From contig JAFXCT010000015.1 in NCBI GenBank assembly GCA_017521365.1, positions 1-39,729 on the forward strand: 39,729 bases of DNA, given 5' to 3'. Below the pieces are notes generated by a model. That model was not told the DNA's origin. It saw only the letters and a list, made by a program, of their open reading frames with translations, and searched no databases. How positions within the stretch are numbered: position 1 is the first letter of the stretch; each line of letters starts with the position of its first letter. Shown piece by piece: positions 8,917 to 17,397 of this stretch. This DNA is from Clostridia bacterium. GTDB taxonomy: Bacteria > Bacillota > Clostridia > Oscillospirales > Acutalibacteraceae. The position numbers were made by a program, and so were the translations under genes.

Positions 8917-10662
8917 ATGAAAAGCACAAGCAAAAAAATTATATCCGTTTTACTCGCAATTACCCTTTTGTTCACAGGCACTACCTTCGCCTCGGCAACT
9001 GACGGCGAAGCCGCTGACAACAGCGGTATTATGTTCGCAACGAACTTAATCAACGGCATTCTCAACGCAGTTTTCAAGGGCTTCGGCTCACTTTTCCCCA
9101 ACGACGCCCCCACGCTTGAGGAATACGAAAGCGAAAACTTCTATGAGGGTACGGAAATTTTCCTTGACGAGCCTGCTGAAAACGCAAAGTGGAAGCTCGG
9201 CTTCGGCAAGGCAAGCATGGTGCCCGAAAACCTTCGCAACGGCTCCAAGCAGTATTACACGGGCGGCTACTTCACGCAGAAAATCAACGGTGTTTACGAC
9301 GACCAGGGCGCAAACGCTGTTGCTATGACCGATTCCTCCGGCAGAGGCACCGTCGTTATGGTTGCAATTGACGGTATCGGCGTTAACAACGCAGACGTTC
9401 GCACAATCCGTGCAAGAGCAGAGGAAAAGCTTCTTGCCAAGGGCGTGTTCAGCGACATTGTTGCAATAAACATAAACGCAACACACTGCCACACCGTTGT
9501 TGACACACAGGGCTTCGGTCTTGAACTTATCGGTAAGGTGTTCCAGAACCTTTTCTCCTTCCTTCCCTTTGTTGAAAAGACAAGAAGCATCAACCCCGAA
9601 TTCCACACACTTATGCTTGAGGGCGCATCCGACGCCATCGTTCAGGCATATATGAATATGGAGCCCGGTGAGCTTTACTACTTTGAAACCGCCGGAATAG
9701 GCAGAAGCGAAAGAAACGGCACGTATCAGGACGACGAGTACGGCTACCTTTACAACAAGCGCTACGATTCCGAAAGCTATCAGAACTTTATCGCTTGCTT
9801 CAAATTCGTTCCCGATAACGCCGAGTCCGCACCCACGGTATTCGCTAACGTAGGCGGCCACCCCACGACTATTTCAAGAGAAACAAAGCTTCTTTCCGCT
9901 GACTATCCGCACTACACAGAGGTTAAAATCAACGATGCCGGTATGAACTTTATGTTCATCCAGGGCGCACAGTCACCCATTTCCGTAAATGCAGGCGCTG
10001 TTGAAACACCCGAAATCCTTGAAGAGGTTGCCGCTGAAGTAGCTGCTGACCCCGTTGTAAAGGATTACGAGCAGCCCAAGAAGCTCGGCTACGAGTTTGC
10101 AAGACTTATTCTTGATGCGGAAAAGAACGCAGTAAAGGTTGAGCCCGTTATCAACGTGAAGATGGCAGAGGTTACCGTACCGCTCGAATACGGTCTGCTT
10201 GAGCTCGGCGTAGCGGCTGACCTTCTCGGCACAACAACCGTGCGTGATTCCTCCGCCCCCGCAAAGTTCTCCGTAATCAGCGAGGTCGGCTACCTTGAAA
10301 TCGGCACGGATATCGTTATGCTCACGGTTCCCGGCGAGCTTATTCCCGAGCTTGTTTACGGCAATGTTGTTGACAAGACAGAGGCATACCTCGGCACAGA
10401 CTGGGAGCTTGACTGCACGGCAGAGCTTCTTGACGAGGACAAGACCGTTCTCGTAATGGGCCTTTGCAACGATGCACTCGGCTACATCGTTCCCGACAAC
10501 GACTACGCTCCGTTTATTGCAGATTCACTCTGGAACACAGATGCAGGCGAAAAGCTCTGGGGTCCTGCACACAGACACTACGAGGAAATGCTTTCAACAG
10601 GCAGCAAGGCAGGCTCCACTATCATCGGCGCACTCAACACACTTGTCAATGAAGTAAAATAA
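8917..10662 (+). CDS. Secreted neutral-ceramidase-like protein, paralogue 2
   Basis: A 581-residue exported protein with a signal peptide ending near TFASATDG and a strong AAGGAG site before the ATG. It is the most canonical of the four copies. It has TDSSGRGTVVMVAID, NATHCHTVVDTQG (His190, His192), FIQGAQSPISVN with Ser353 followed by Pro as in the family's G-D-x-S-P nucleophile loop, VPGELIPEL (metal-ligand Glu) and the C-terminal NDALGYIVPDNDY...HYEEMLSTGSK that supplies the conserved Tyr. It lies 25 nt after the mannosidase and 31 nt before the symporter, clearly the same operon. An amidase acting on ceramide or a related N-acyl lipid is the best guess. Confidence 0.82.
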   Translation: MKSTSKKIISVLLAITLLFTGTTFASATDGEAADNSGIMFATNLINGILNAVFKGFGSLFPNDAPTLEEYESENFYEGTEIFLDEPAENAKWKLGFGKASMVPENLRNGSKQYYTGGYFTQKINGVYDDQGANAVAMTDSSGRGTVVMVAIDGIGVNNADVRTIRARAEEKLLAKGVFSDIVAININATHCHTVVDTQGFGLELIGKVFQNLFSFLPFVEKTRSINPEFHTLMLEGASDAIVQAYMNMEPGELYYFETAGIGRSERNGTYQDDEYGYLYNKRYDSESYQNFIACFKFVPDNAESAPTVFANVGGHPTTISRETKLLSADYPHYTEVKINDAGMNFMFIQGAQSPISVNAGAVETPEILEEVAAEVAADPVVKDYEQPKKLGYEFARLILDAEKNAVKVEPVINVKMAEVTVPLEYGLLELGVAADLLGTTTVRDSSAPAKFSVISEVGYLEIGTDIVMLTVPGELIPELVYGNVVDKTEAYLGTDWELDCTAELLDEDKTVLVMGLCNDALGYIVPDNDYAPFIADSLWNTDAGEKLWGPAHRHYEEMLSTGSKAGSTIIGALNTLVNEVK

Positions 10663-10693
10663 GCAAAAATAAATTTTTCAGGGGTGAAAAATT

Positions 10694-12301
10694 ATGGCAA
10701 AAAAGCAAGAACCCGTTTCAGGCTCCCGTGAATCCTATGAGCAGCTGCGTGCGTTGCAGGAGCAGCAGGCCGAAAAGGCTGCCGCTGAGCAGGTGCCCAA
10801 CCGACGCTACGTCGGCACAAAGGAAACACTCGGCTTCATTATCTGGGATGCGGCACAAAGCTTCAACATCAACATTTTCTCAACCCGTTTCATTACCAGC
10901 ATAGTAGGTGTTGACCTGGGCTTACAGACTCTGGTCAACTCCGTTAACAGCGTGTGGGATATTATCAACGATATTTTCTTCGGCGCCGTTGTTGACAAGA
11001 CCCGTACACGCTGGGGTAAGTTCAGACCCTACCTTCTTTTCCTTGCGGTACCCGGCTGTGTGCTCACATCGCTTTACTGGCTGATGCCGCACCTGTTCAC
11101 GGATTCCTCCTCAACAGACATTCTGAAGTTCATTTTCTACTTTGTTCTCACCATAGCCCGTGAGGGCGTGGGCACCTTCCAGAACATTTCAAGAACGGGT
11201 CTTATGTCCACGATTACGCCTCACCCGGTTGACCGTACCCGACTGATTACCCTTGCAAACTTTGCATCGGGATTCTTCGGCGAAAAGCTTCCCGAGCAGG
11301 CGGTAACAATCCTTATTGACGTACTGCGTAATATGTACATTCACGATTCCACCAAGCTTTCAAACGCTTACACCCACCTCTTTGTCGGTATGGGCGTTTT
11401 CACCACGGTGGCATCGAGCATATCGTCGTTCTGGTTCTTTTACAACTCCAAGGAAAGAGTTATGCAGTCGGTCAAGTCACCGAGCATTATCCAGTCGGTC
11501 AAATCCGTCGTTATGAACAAGCCCCTGCTTCTGATTACGCTTTCCGACTTCCTGAGCGGCTTTGCAATCAAGGGCAGCGAGGATGACTACTACACCGACG
11601 TTCTTCACTTCTCGTCAATGACACTCGTTGCAGGTATCCCCGCAGCACCTATCAGCCCCCTGAGCTATTCCTGGGTACCGTGGATGAGAGCCCGCTTCTC
11701 AAGCCGTCTGCTCTACATACTCGCAAAAGAAATCGGCAACATTCTCTATATCCCCGTATTTCTCTTCGGCTGTATCGGTATGAAGAAGGATTATTCGGGC
11801 GGTATGTACCAGAAGGTTGTACCTATGGGCTTTGCAATGGCTCTGTGGGAGCTTATCTGGACGCTGTTCTTCGGACTTAAATCCGTTATCGGTACAGAAA
11901 TGTACAACGAAGCAATGGACTACTGCGAATGGAAAAACGGCTACCGCACCGAGGCTATGGCTTCCGTTGCAAAGGGCATTGCCGCAAAGGTTTCCTCCAA
12001 CACAAGTACTGTTGTTACCACAGCGCTGAAGAAGGCTATCGGCTACGAGGCAAACGCATTCAGAACGGGTGCGGAGCAGACCGACAAGGTCAAGTTCTTC
12101 CTGTTTGCAATGTTCACGATTATTCCTGCCGTTACCGGCTCACTCGGCATTATCCCGATGCTGTTCTACGACCTGAACAACGACAAGAAGGAAAAGATGT
12201 ACGCAGAGCTTCTTGCACGCCGTAACCTTATGTCTGCCGCAGCTTCAACGGGCGACATTGAAACGATGGAGCTTGCCGCAAAGTCACAGATTAAGGACTG
12301 A
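10694..12301 (+). CDS. GPH-type (MFS_2) sugar:cation symporter
   Basis: A 535-residue inner-membrane transporter of the glycoside-pentoside-hexuronide family. It has a charged cytoplasmic head of about 45 residues (Gln/Glu/Ala-rich), then about 12 hydrophobic segments. After TM2 it carries the family signature FFGAVVDKTRTRWGKFRPYLL (split: DKTRTRWGKFRP) with the conserved Asp/Arg cluster. The central loop is longer than in typical members (about 460 residues), and the tail is charged. AGGGGTGA precedes the ATG. In this operon it probably imports the glycan released outside the cell for the cytosolic mannosidase. The exact sugar cannot be read from sequence. Confidence 0.88.
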   Translation: MAKKQEPVSGSRESYEQLRALQEQQAEKAAAEQVPNRRYVGTKETLGFIIWDAAQSFNINIFSTRFITSIVGVDLGLQTLVNSVNSVWDIINDIFFGAVVDKTRTRWGKFRPYLLFLAVPGCVLTSLYWLMPHLFTDSSSTDILKFIFYFVLTIAREGVGTFQNISRTGLMSTITPHPVDRTRLITLANFASGFFGEKLPEQAVTILIDVLRNMYIHDSTKLSNAYTHLFVGMGVFTTVASSISSFWFFYNSKERVMQSVKSPSIIQSVKSVVMNKPLLLITLSDFLSGFAIKGSEDDYYTDVLHFSSMTLVAGIPAAPISPLSYSWVPWMRARFSSRLLYILAKEIGNILYIPVFLFGCIGMKKDYSGGMYQKVVPMGFAMALWELIWTLFFGLKSVIGTEMYNEAMDYCEWKNGYRTEAMASVAKGIAAKVSSNTSTVVTTALKKAIGYEANAFRTGAEQTDKVKFFLFAMFTIIPAVTGSLGIIPMLFYDLNNDKKEKMYAELLARRNLMSAAASTGDIETMELAAKSQIKD

Positions 12302-12311
12302 GGAGAAGCAG

Positions 12312-13475
12312 ATGGAAGTAAGATACATCACACCCGATGAGGCTGTTGCCTACCTCAAGGTTTCCGCCGCATCGTTTATATGGCAGTTTGACGCAGAGGT
12401 TGACAAGGAGGTTGAAGTGCCCGTGCTTGCCGCATTTAACGGCGGTAAGCTCATAGCAGGCGCAGAAATGTTTGATTTCAAAACCAACTACTGCGGCAAC
12501 GTGCTCAACGCCATTATCGTAAGCGGTATCTGCTCACAGCCCGAGGAAAGACGAACGGGCGGTGTAAGAGAGATTTTCAACGAAATCGGCAGAACGGCAA
12601 TTGAAAAGGATTGGGCGTTCGGCTTTCTGCGCCCCTTCTCAATTGCCTGCTACGAAAAATTCGGCTATGCAAACCTCAACCGTGCGTTTGCAATCAAAAT
12701 CCCCTTTGCAAATATGACTCACATTCCCCGCAACACGGACGTTGAGCTGTACACGGGTGAGCAGCTTGAAGAAATATGCGCACTTCACAACAAATGTGCC
12801 TTCAAAGAAAACCTGCTGACCCTGCGTGAGGACGGCAAGCACTTCTGCGACAAGCCGCTTGAAGAAGCCGCTTACACATATCTGCGCCGCAACGCTTCGG
12901 GCGAGGCAGACGGCTACGTGAGGTTTAAGGTAAACAGAGATGAACGCATCCTCGTCGTGCAGGAATTGTTTGTTCTTTCAAAGGATGCTCTTTACGGCTT
13001 GCTCGGCTTCCTTCGCAATTACGACGGCATAGTCAACCACCTGCGTGTAAGGGGTCAGTATCAGGGCTCACCGCTTTCGTGCATTGCGGACAGAATTGAC
13101 AACGCCGTTTACGAGGCTGACGGCGGTGTTGCAGGCAGAATTTACAATATACAAAAGCTGCTTGAAAGCAATGCCTACCCCGAAAAGCACGGCAAATTCA
13201 GCTTGCTCAGCCTTGACGAATTTGAGCAGAACAAGGGTATTTTTGAGGTCGAATACGAAAACGGCATGGCAACCGTCACCCACAGAGAAAGCGGTGAATA
13301 CGACATATCCCTCACACCTCCTGCCGCCGCAAGGCTGATGCTTGCCGGCGAGGGACACGATGCACACACCGCCTCATTTATTGACGGCGTTGAAATCTGC
13401 GGCAACGCAGACGACTTTTTCAGAGCCTTCCCCCACCGTGTAACCTGTTTTTACGACAGCCTTTGGTCAACATAA
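12312..13475 (+). CDS. Eis-like GNAT N-acetyltransferase
   Basis: A 387-residue cytosolic protein. The start is the ATG at 12312, right after AGGAG, 10 nt beyond the symporter stop; an upstream in-frame start inside the symporter gene is unlikely. The N-terminal GNAT domain has the acetyl-CoA loop with PEERRTGGVREIF and ends with the CYEKFGY turn. A second GNAT-like half and a C-terminal sterol-carrier-like domain follow, as in the Eis/Acetyltransf_9 family of roughly 400 residues. Eis proteins acetylate amines on aminoglycosides or peptides. The native role in a glycosidase operon is unknown; acetylation of an amino sugar or sphingoid-type amine product is conceivable but unsupported. Confidence 0.82.
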   Translation: MEVRYITPDEAVAYLKVSAASFIWQFDAEVDKEVEVPVLAAFNGGKLIAGAEMFDFKTNYCGNVLNAIIVSGICSQPEERRTGGVREIFNEIGRTAIEKDWAFGFLRPFSIACYEKFGYANLNRAFAIKIPFANMTHIPRNTDVELYTGEQLEEICALHNKCAFKENLLTLREDGKHFCDKPLEEAAYTYLRRNASGEADGYVRFKVNRDERILVVQELFVLSKDALYGLLGFLRNYDGIVNHLRVRGQYQGSPLSCIADRIDNAVYEADGGVAGRIYNIQKLLESNAYPEKHGKFSLLSLDEFEQNKGIFEVEYENGMATVTHRESGEYDISLTPPAAARLMLAGEGHDAHTASFIDGVEICGNADDFFRAFPHRVTCFYDSLWST

Positions 13476-13480
13476 TTTTA

Positions 13481-13513
13481 AAGCCTGTTTCCTAATTACC
13501 GAAACAGGCTTTT
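13481..13513 (+). terminator. Terminator closing the ceramidase/mannosidase operon
   Basis: Perfect 11-bp arms AAGCCTGTTTC (13481-13491) and GAAACAGGCTT (13501-13511) with a 9-nt loop lie 5 nt after the acetyltransferase stop. The T-tract is short, so read-through to the next gene is possible. Confidence 0.8.
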
Positions 13514-13526
13514 CATAAAAGAGGAG

Positions 13527-15449
13527 ATGATTTCCATTAAAACCTTTAAAAAGATTATAAGCGTTACCGCCGCACTTTCGCTGACGGCTTCGTGCTTTAC
13601 GCTTGCCGCCTCTGCAAAGGAAAACGTGTTTGACGTCACTCAGGCGGTTATCGTAACGGACGAAAGCCCTACCGTTCAGGAAAGCTACGCTGCCGAAAGG
13701 CTGAAATACTACCTTGACAAAATTACGGGCGGAGATATAAAAATCATCACGGACAGCGATGGGGCTGAATACGAAATCTCCGTCGGCGCAACGGACCGCT
13801 CCGAAAACGATTTTTCTTCCGCCGCTGACGGCAGCTACACCATAACCTCCACCGAAACGGACATAATTATCCACGGTGCAGGCAACAAGGGCACGATAAA
13901 CGGCGTATACGCCTTCCTTGAAAAATACTGCGGCTGCCATTGGTACGAAAAAGACGTTATAGTAACCCCCGAAAGCTCCGCACTCACCGTGCCTGCCGGA
14001 ATTGATGAGGAATACACACCGTTTTTTGAGTACAGCGAAACCGATACAACAAGCGCAAGGGACCCCGAGTTTTCCGTTGCCAACGGTCTGACGGGCGGTA
14101 TTTACAAAAAGCTCACGGCTGAGCAGGGCTATGCGGTTGAATACCTCGGCGGCTCAAGCCACACGCTCGTAAACCGCTACTGCAAGCCCTCTGTTTATTT
14201 TGATGAGCACCCTGAATACTTTGCCTTGCGTGACGGTGTACGCACGGGCACACAGCTTTGCCTTACCAACGAAGACGTCAAGGACACAGTTACTAAAGAA
14301 GTGCTGGAGCTGCTTGAGGAAAAGCACAACCCTGCGGCTACCGAGCAAATTCTTTCAATCACTCAGGCTGACAACGGCGAATACTGCCAATGCGAAAGCT
14401 GTGCGGCACTCGACAGCACCTACGGCTCACCGGCAGGCACAATGCTCGCCTTCGTAAACGAGATTGCCGGCAGGATAAAGGCCACGGGCAAATACGACAA
14501 TATCGTTTTTGACACCTTTGCCTACCAGTACACACGCACGGCACCGACCGGTATCGTCCCCCGTGACGACGTTATAGTGCGCCTTTGCTCGATTGAGTGC
14601 TGCTTCGGCCACACGCTGGACGACCCGAAATGCGATGCAAACACTACCTTTATGCAGGACCTTGAGGACTGGAGCAAAATCTGCAACAGACTGTATATAT
14701 GGAATTACAACCTCAACTGCGACGAAAGCGTAAACATATACGCAAACTTCGGCACGCTGCAGAGAAACACACAGATTTTCTACGAGCACAACGTAAAGGG
14801 AATTTACCAGCAGGGTGTTTTCTACATTGCGGAATGTGACGGCGAATTCGGCGAAATGAAGAACTACCTTCTCACAAAGCTTATGCAAAACCCCTACCTT
14901 GATTTTGAGGCGGAAATGCTCGGCTATGCACAGGCTGTTTACGGCCCGGGCGGAAAATACATAAAAGAGTTTATAGACATAGTAACAGACCACGCAGTAA
15001 CAAGCACGAAGCACCTTTACCTTGAGGAGGATTCACGCTTCTCCCTGCCGGGTATGATGCCGTGGGAGATAAGCCGCTGTGATGAGCTTTGGGAGCTTGC
15101 CAAGGAGCAGGCAGAAACCGAAGAACAGCTAAACCGTATTCTGCGCTCGGAGCTTTGCTGGAGATACTGGAAATGCTCTAATATGAGAAGCGAATTTTCA
15201 AGGCTTCAGCACCCGTACCTGTGGATGAAGGCGAACAAGGATTTGTACAACGACTTCGTTAAATTCGGCGTTACCCGTATGGGCGAAAGAGTAAACCACG
15301 AGCTTTCAAGCAACGATTTAAGACACCTTACCCGCAGAATATACACCTGGATTACGCTCTATGACGAGCCTATCTGGGATGCAATCAACCCCTATGCTTT
15401 GAAGTTCTACGAGCTGCTTGAAAAGTCTTATAACTTCTTACATTCTTAA
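13527..15449 (+). CDS. Secreted DUF4838 glycosidase-like protein
   Basis: A 640-residue exported protein: FKKIISVTAALSLTASCFTLAASAKE is split by a normal signal peptidase site. An N-terminal domain (about 40-145) of the type preceding GH20/GH67/GH84 barrels contains ESYAAERLKYYLDKITGG and GTINGVYAFLEKYCGCHWY. It is followed by a DUF4838 barrel-like domain with CLTNEDV, QADNGEYCQCESC (two Cys pairs) and DTFAYQYTR. DUF4838 proteins are seen in polysaccharide-utilisation contexts, but the activity is undefined. Start choice is open: the ATG at 13527 touches the GAGGAG ribosome binding site, so a rare ATT start at 13536 is possible. It is separated from the upstream operon by a terminator. Confidence 0.8.
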   Translation: MISIKTFKKIISVTAALSLTASCFTLAASAKENVFDVTQAVIVTDESPTVQESYAAERLKYYLDKITGGDIKIITDSDGAEYEISVGATDRSENDFSSAADGSYTITSTETDIIIHGAGNKGTINGVYAFLEKYCGCHWYEKDVIVTPESSALTVPAGIDEEYTPFFEYSETDTTSARDPEFSVANGLTGGIYKKLTAEQGYAVEYLGGSSHTLVNRYCKPSVYFDEHPEYFALRDGVRTGTQLCLTNEDVKDTVTKEVLELLEEKHNPAATEQILSITQADNGEYCQCESCAALDSTYGSPAGTMLAFVNEIAGRIKATGKYDNIVFDTFAYQYTRTAPTGIVPRDDVIVRLCSIECCFGHTLDDPKCDANTTFMQDLEDWSKICNRLYIWNYNLNCDESVNIYANFGTLQRNTQIFYEHNVKGIYQQGVFYIAECDGEFGEMKNYLLTKLMQNPYLDFEAEMLGYAQAVYGPGGKYIKEFIDIVTDHAVTSTKHLYLEEDSRFSLPGMMPWEISRCDELWELAKEQAETEEQLNRILRSELCWRYWKCSNMRSEFSRLQHPYLWMKANKDLYNDFVKFGVTRMGERVNHELSSNDLRHLTRRIYTWITLYDEPIWDAINPYALKFYELLEKSYNFLHS

Positions 15450-15485
15450 TATACTTAATTATATTAAAAACAATATATAATATAT

Positions 15486-15530
15486 AAATCCCACAGACTG
15501 CGTAATGCATATCTGTGGGATTTGTTTTTA
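15486..15530 (+). terminator. Terminator after the DUF4838 gene
   Basis: Perfect 12-bp arms AAATCCCACAGA (15486-15497) and TCTGTGGGATTT (15512-15523) are followed by GTTTTTA. The hairpin also sits between convergent genes and may serve both strands. Confidence 0.88.
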
Positions 15531-15546
15531 TTTAATTTGTGCCGGT

Positions 15547-17364
15547 TTATTCAATTCCCAAAAGTGAGCCGACAGCCTTGAAGAGATTTACAATCGTCAG
15601 CAGGGGCATTTCGGAGAAGCCGTTGGGGCCGTAATTATCGAACAGCCACAGGCTGAGGTTTGTGAAGAAGGTGGAGGGCTCTTCGGGAACACTTGCCTCT
15701 CTTACACCAATCTTGACGAGGATAGCAACGAGTCTGTCTTCAACCTCTTTCTGCTGTCCGTCGTAGCAGGCCTTGTTAGCAACGAAGGCTTCTGCTTCGG
15801 CAAGAGCCTCTGCAAGCTCCTTTGCATCCTCCTCGCTGAGGGTTGAGGGGTCAACAGCCTTTGCCTCGGGGATGTAGTGGTTGTTGAGAGCACGGGGGTC
15901 TCTTCTGCCGCTGAACTGCGGGAAATCAGCTACGGAGTAAACGTCCTTGATATCGTCTGTTGCAAGGAGTCTTGTTGCAAGAGCGATAATTGCGTCGTTT
16001 CTTGCTGTCTGCTCGTGACCCTGACCGTCAAAATAGAAGGTGTGGTCGGGAAGAAGACCCGTTGAAGCGTCAACTACCTTGTCGGGAGAAACGTGGTTGT
16101 GAGAGCGGTCGGAGCAGTTGGGGCTTGTGTTAGCCTGTACGTAATCATCGCCGAGTGTTTCGCCGACAATTGCGCTCTTAACGCCCATAGCAGTTGAGGA
16201 AAGGTGGATAATACCGTCAGCATTGTCGTTGTTCCAGGAGTTACCGATAAGGTACATCGGTACATCGTAGTCAACGATATTGAAAACCTCTACGCCCTTG
16301 TCAACGAGAGTCTGAATGTTTGCAAGAGAATCAAGCTGTGCCTGATAGAACTTATCTGTCTGTGCCTTGATACCGGGCTTATCTGCAAGAACTGCAGCAG
16401 AAGCGGCAGGATAATCCTCCTTCGGACAAAGACCCCAGATGCTTGTGATATTGCCTGCAATATCGTTTACAAGGCAGTCTGCAACCTTGTGGAGAGCCTT
16501 GGTGAGTACCTGGTCGGGAATAATTCTTGCAATAACCTCAATCATTCTTGCGTCTTCCTCGTCCATAAGAGCCTCAAGGAAGCCGTTGTAGAGGAAGTCT
16601 GTGTCAAAGAACGCAAAATCCTGCCTTAAAAGGTCGCCTACGATTGTAGAGCCGTTGAGAGCGGGAACGATATAAACAACCTTTTCAAGCTTATCCATAA
16701 CGTCGGGATAGTAATCCAGAAGAGCGTTTGCAATTGAGCCGCCCATACTGATGGGAACGATATTGACCTTCTCGTGGCCCGTTTCCTCAAGAACCATCTG
16801 AATAAAAGCGTAAAGCTCGTTTACGGTGTTTTCAAGGTTGCTGAAGGAGTTGTATGCGAAGTAGTAGAGGTGGTCCTCGCCTGCCTGCTTAGCAAAATCC
16901 TGGAGAGGAATGTTGTTGTAAATCTGCTCCTTTTCGTAATCTGAACATTCAGCTACGGAGTAGAGATACTTTTCAACCTCAATGTTGCCTGTGTTCTTGC
17001 CTGTCTCTTCATCGCAGAGGTTTACCTCAAAGGCATCCATAAGGATGGAGCAGAGTGCATCGGAAAGGCCGATATCTGCCTGGAAGAAGAGGGTAAGAAG
17101 TACGGGGAAGATTGCCTTGACAACGATTGAGCCTACGTTTACGACTGCAGGGAAGGCGCTTATTCTGTCGCCGTCCGAGTCGAGAAGATAGTCGCCGTTG
17201 TCATCAAGCGCCCATACGTTGGACTGACCGATACCGGGGACAACAATTGCGGGACAGGTGTCGCAATCGCCCTGACACTCGGTTTTAACGGTTGCGGATG
17301 CACTCATAGAAACCATTGAGAATGCAAGCGCAAAAACGAGTACGAGAGAAATTACTTTTTTCAT
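15547..17364 (-). CDS. Secreted lipase-like alpha/beta hydrolase, paralogue 2
   Basis: A 605-residue exported protein with a signal peptide ending near SASATVK, then a CQGDCDTC cysteine cluster directly before the oxyanion strand PAIVVPGIGQS. The nucleophile elbow is PISMGGS with Ser206, and the probable catalytic His is in GQGHEQTARND, where His and Glu match paralogues 1 and 3. The segment NHVSPDKVVDASTGLLPDH is shared with paralogue 3 and more weakly with paralogue 1. The C-terminus is helical and highly charged (Ala/Glu-rich near 515-560). It lies 33 nt downstream of paralogue 3 in the same minus-strand operon, with GAGGT before its ATG. Esterase or lipase activity is inferred from fold motifs only. 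Confidence 0.8.
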   Translation of the reverse strand: MKKVISLVLVFALAFSMVSMSASATVKTECQGDCDTCPAIVVPGIGQSNVWALDDNGDYLLDSDGDRISAFPAVVNVGSIVVKAIFPVLLTLFFQADIGLSDALCSILMDAFEVNLCDEETGKNTGNIEVEKYLYSVAECSDYEKEQIYNNIPLQDFAKQAGEDHLYYFAYNSFSNLENTVNELYAFIQMVLEETGHEKVNIVPISMGGSIANALLDYYPDVMDKLEKVVYIVPALNGSTIVGDLLRQDFAFFDTDFLYNGFLEALMDEEDARMIEVIARIIPDQVLTKALHKVADCLVNDIAGNITSIWGLCPKEDYPAASAAVLADKPGIKAQTDKFYQAQLDSLANIQTLVDKGVEVFNIVDYDVPMYLIGNSWNNDNADGIIHLSSTAMGVKSAIVGETLGDDYVQANTSPNCSDRSHNHVSPDKVVDASTGLLPDHTFYFDGQGHEQTARNDAIIALATRLLATDDIKDVYSVADFPQFSGRRDPRALNNHYIPEAKAVDPSTLSEEDAKELAEALAEAEAFVANKACYDGQQKEVEDRLVAILVKIGVREASVPEEPSTFFTNLSLWLFDNYGPNGFSEMPLLTIVNLFKAVGSLLGIE

Positions 17365-17397
17365 AGCTATACCTCTTTTACTTTCTGTGCTTTATTT

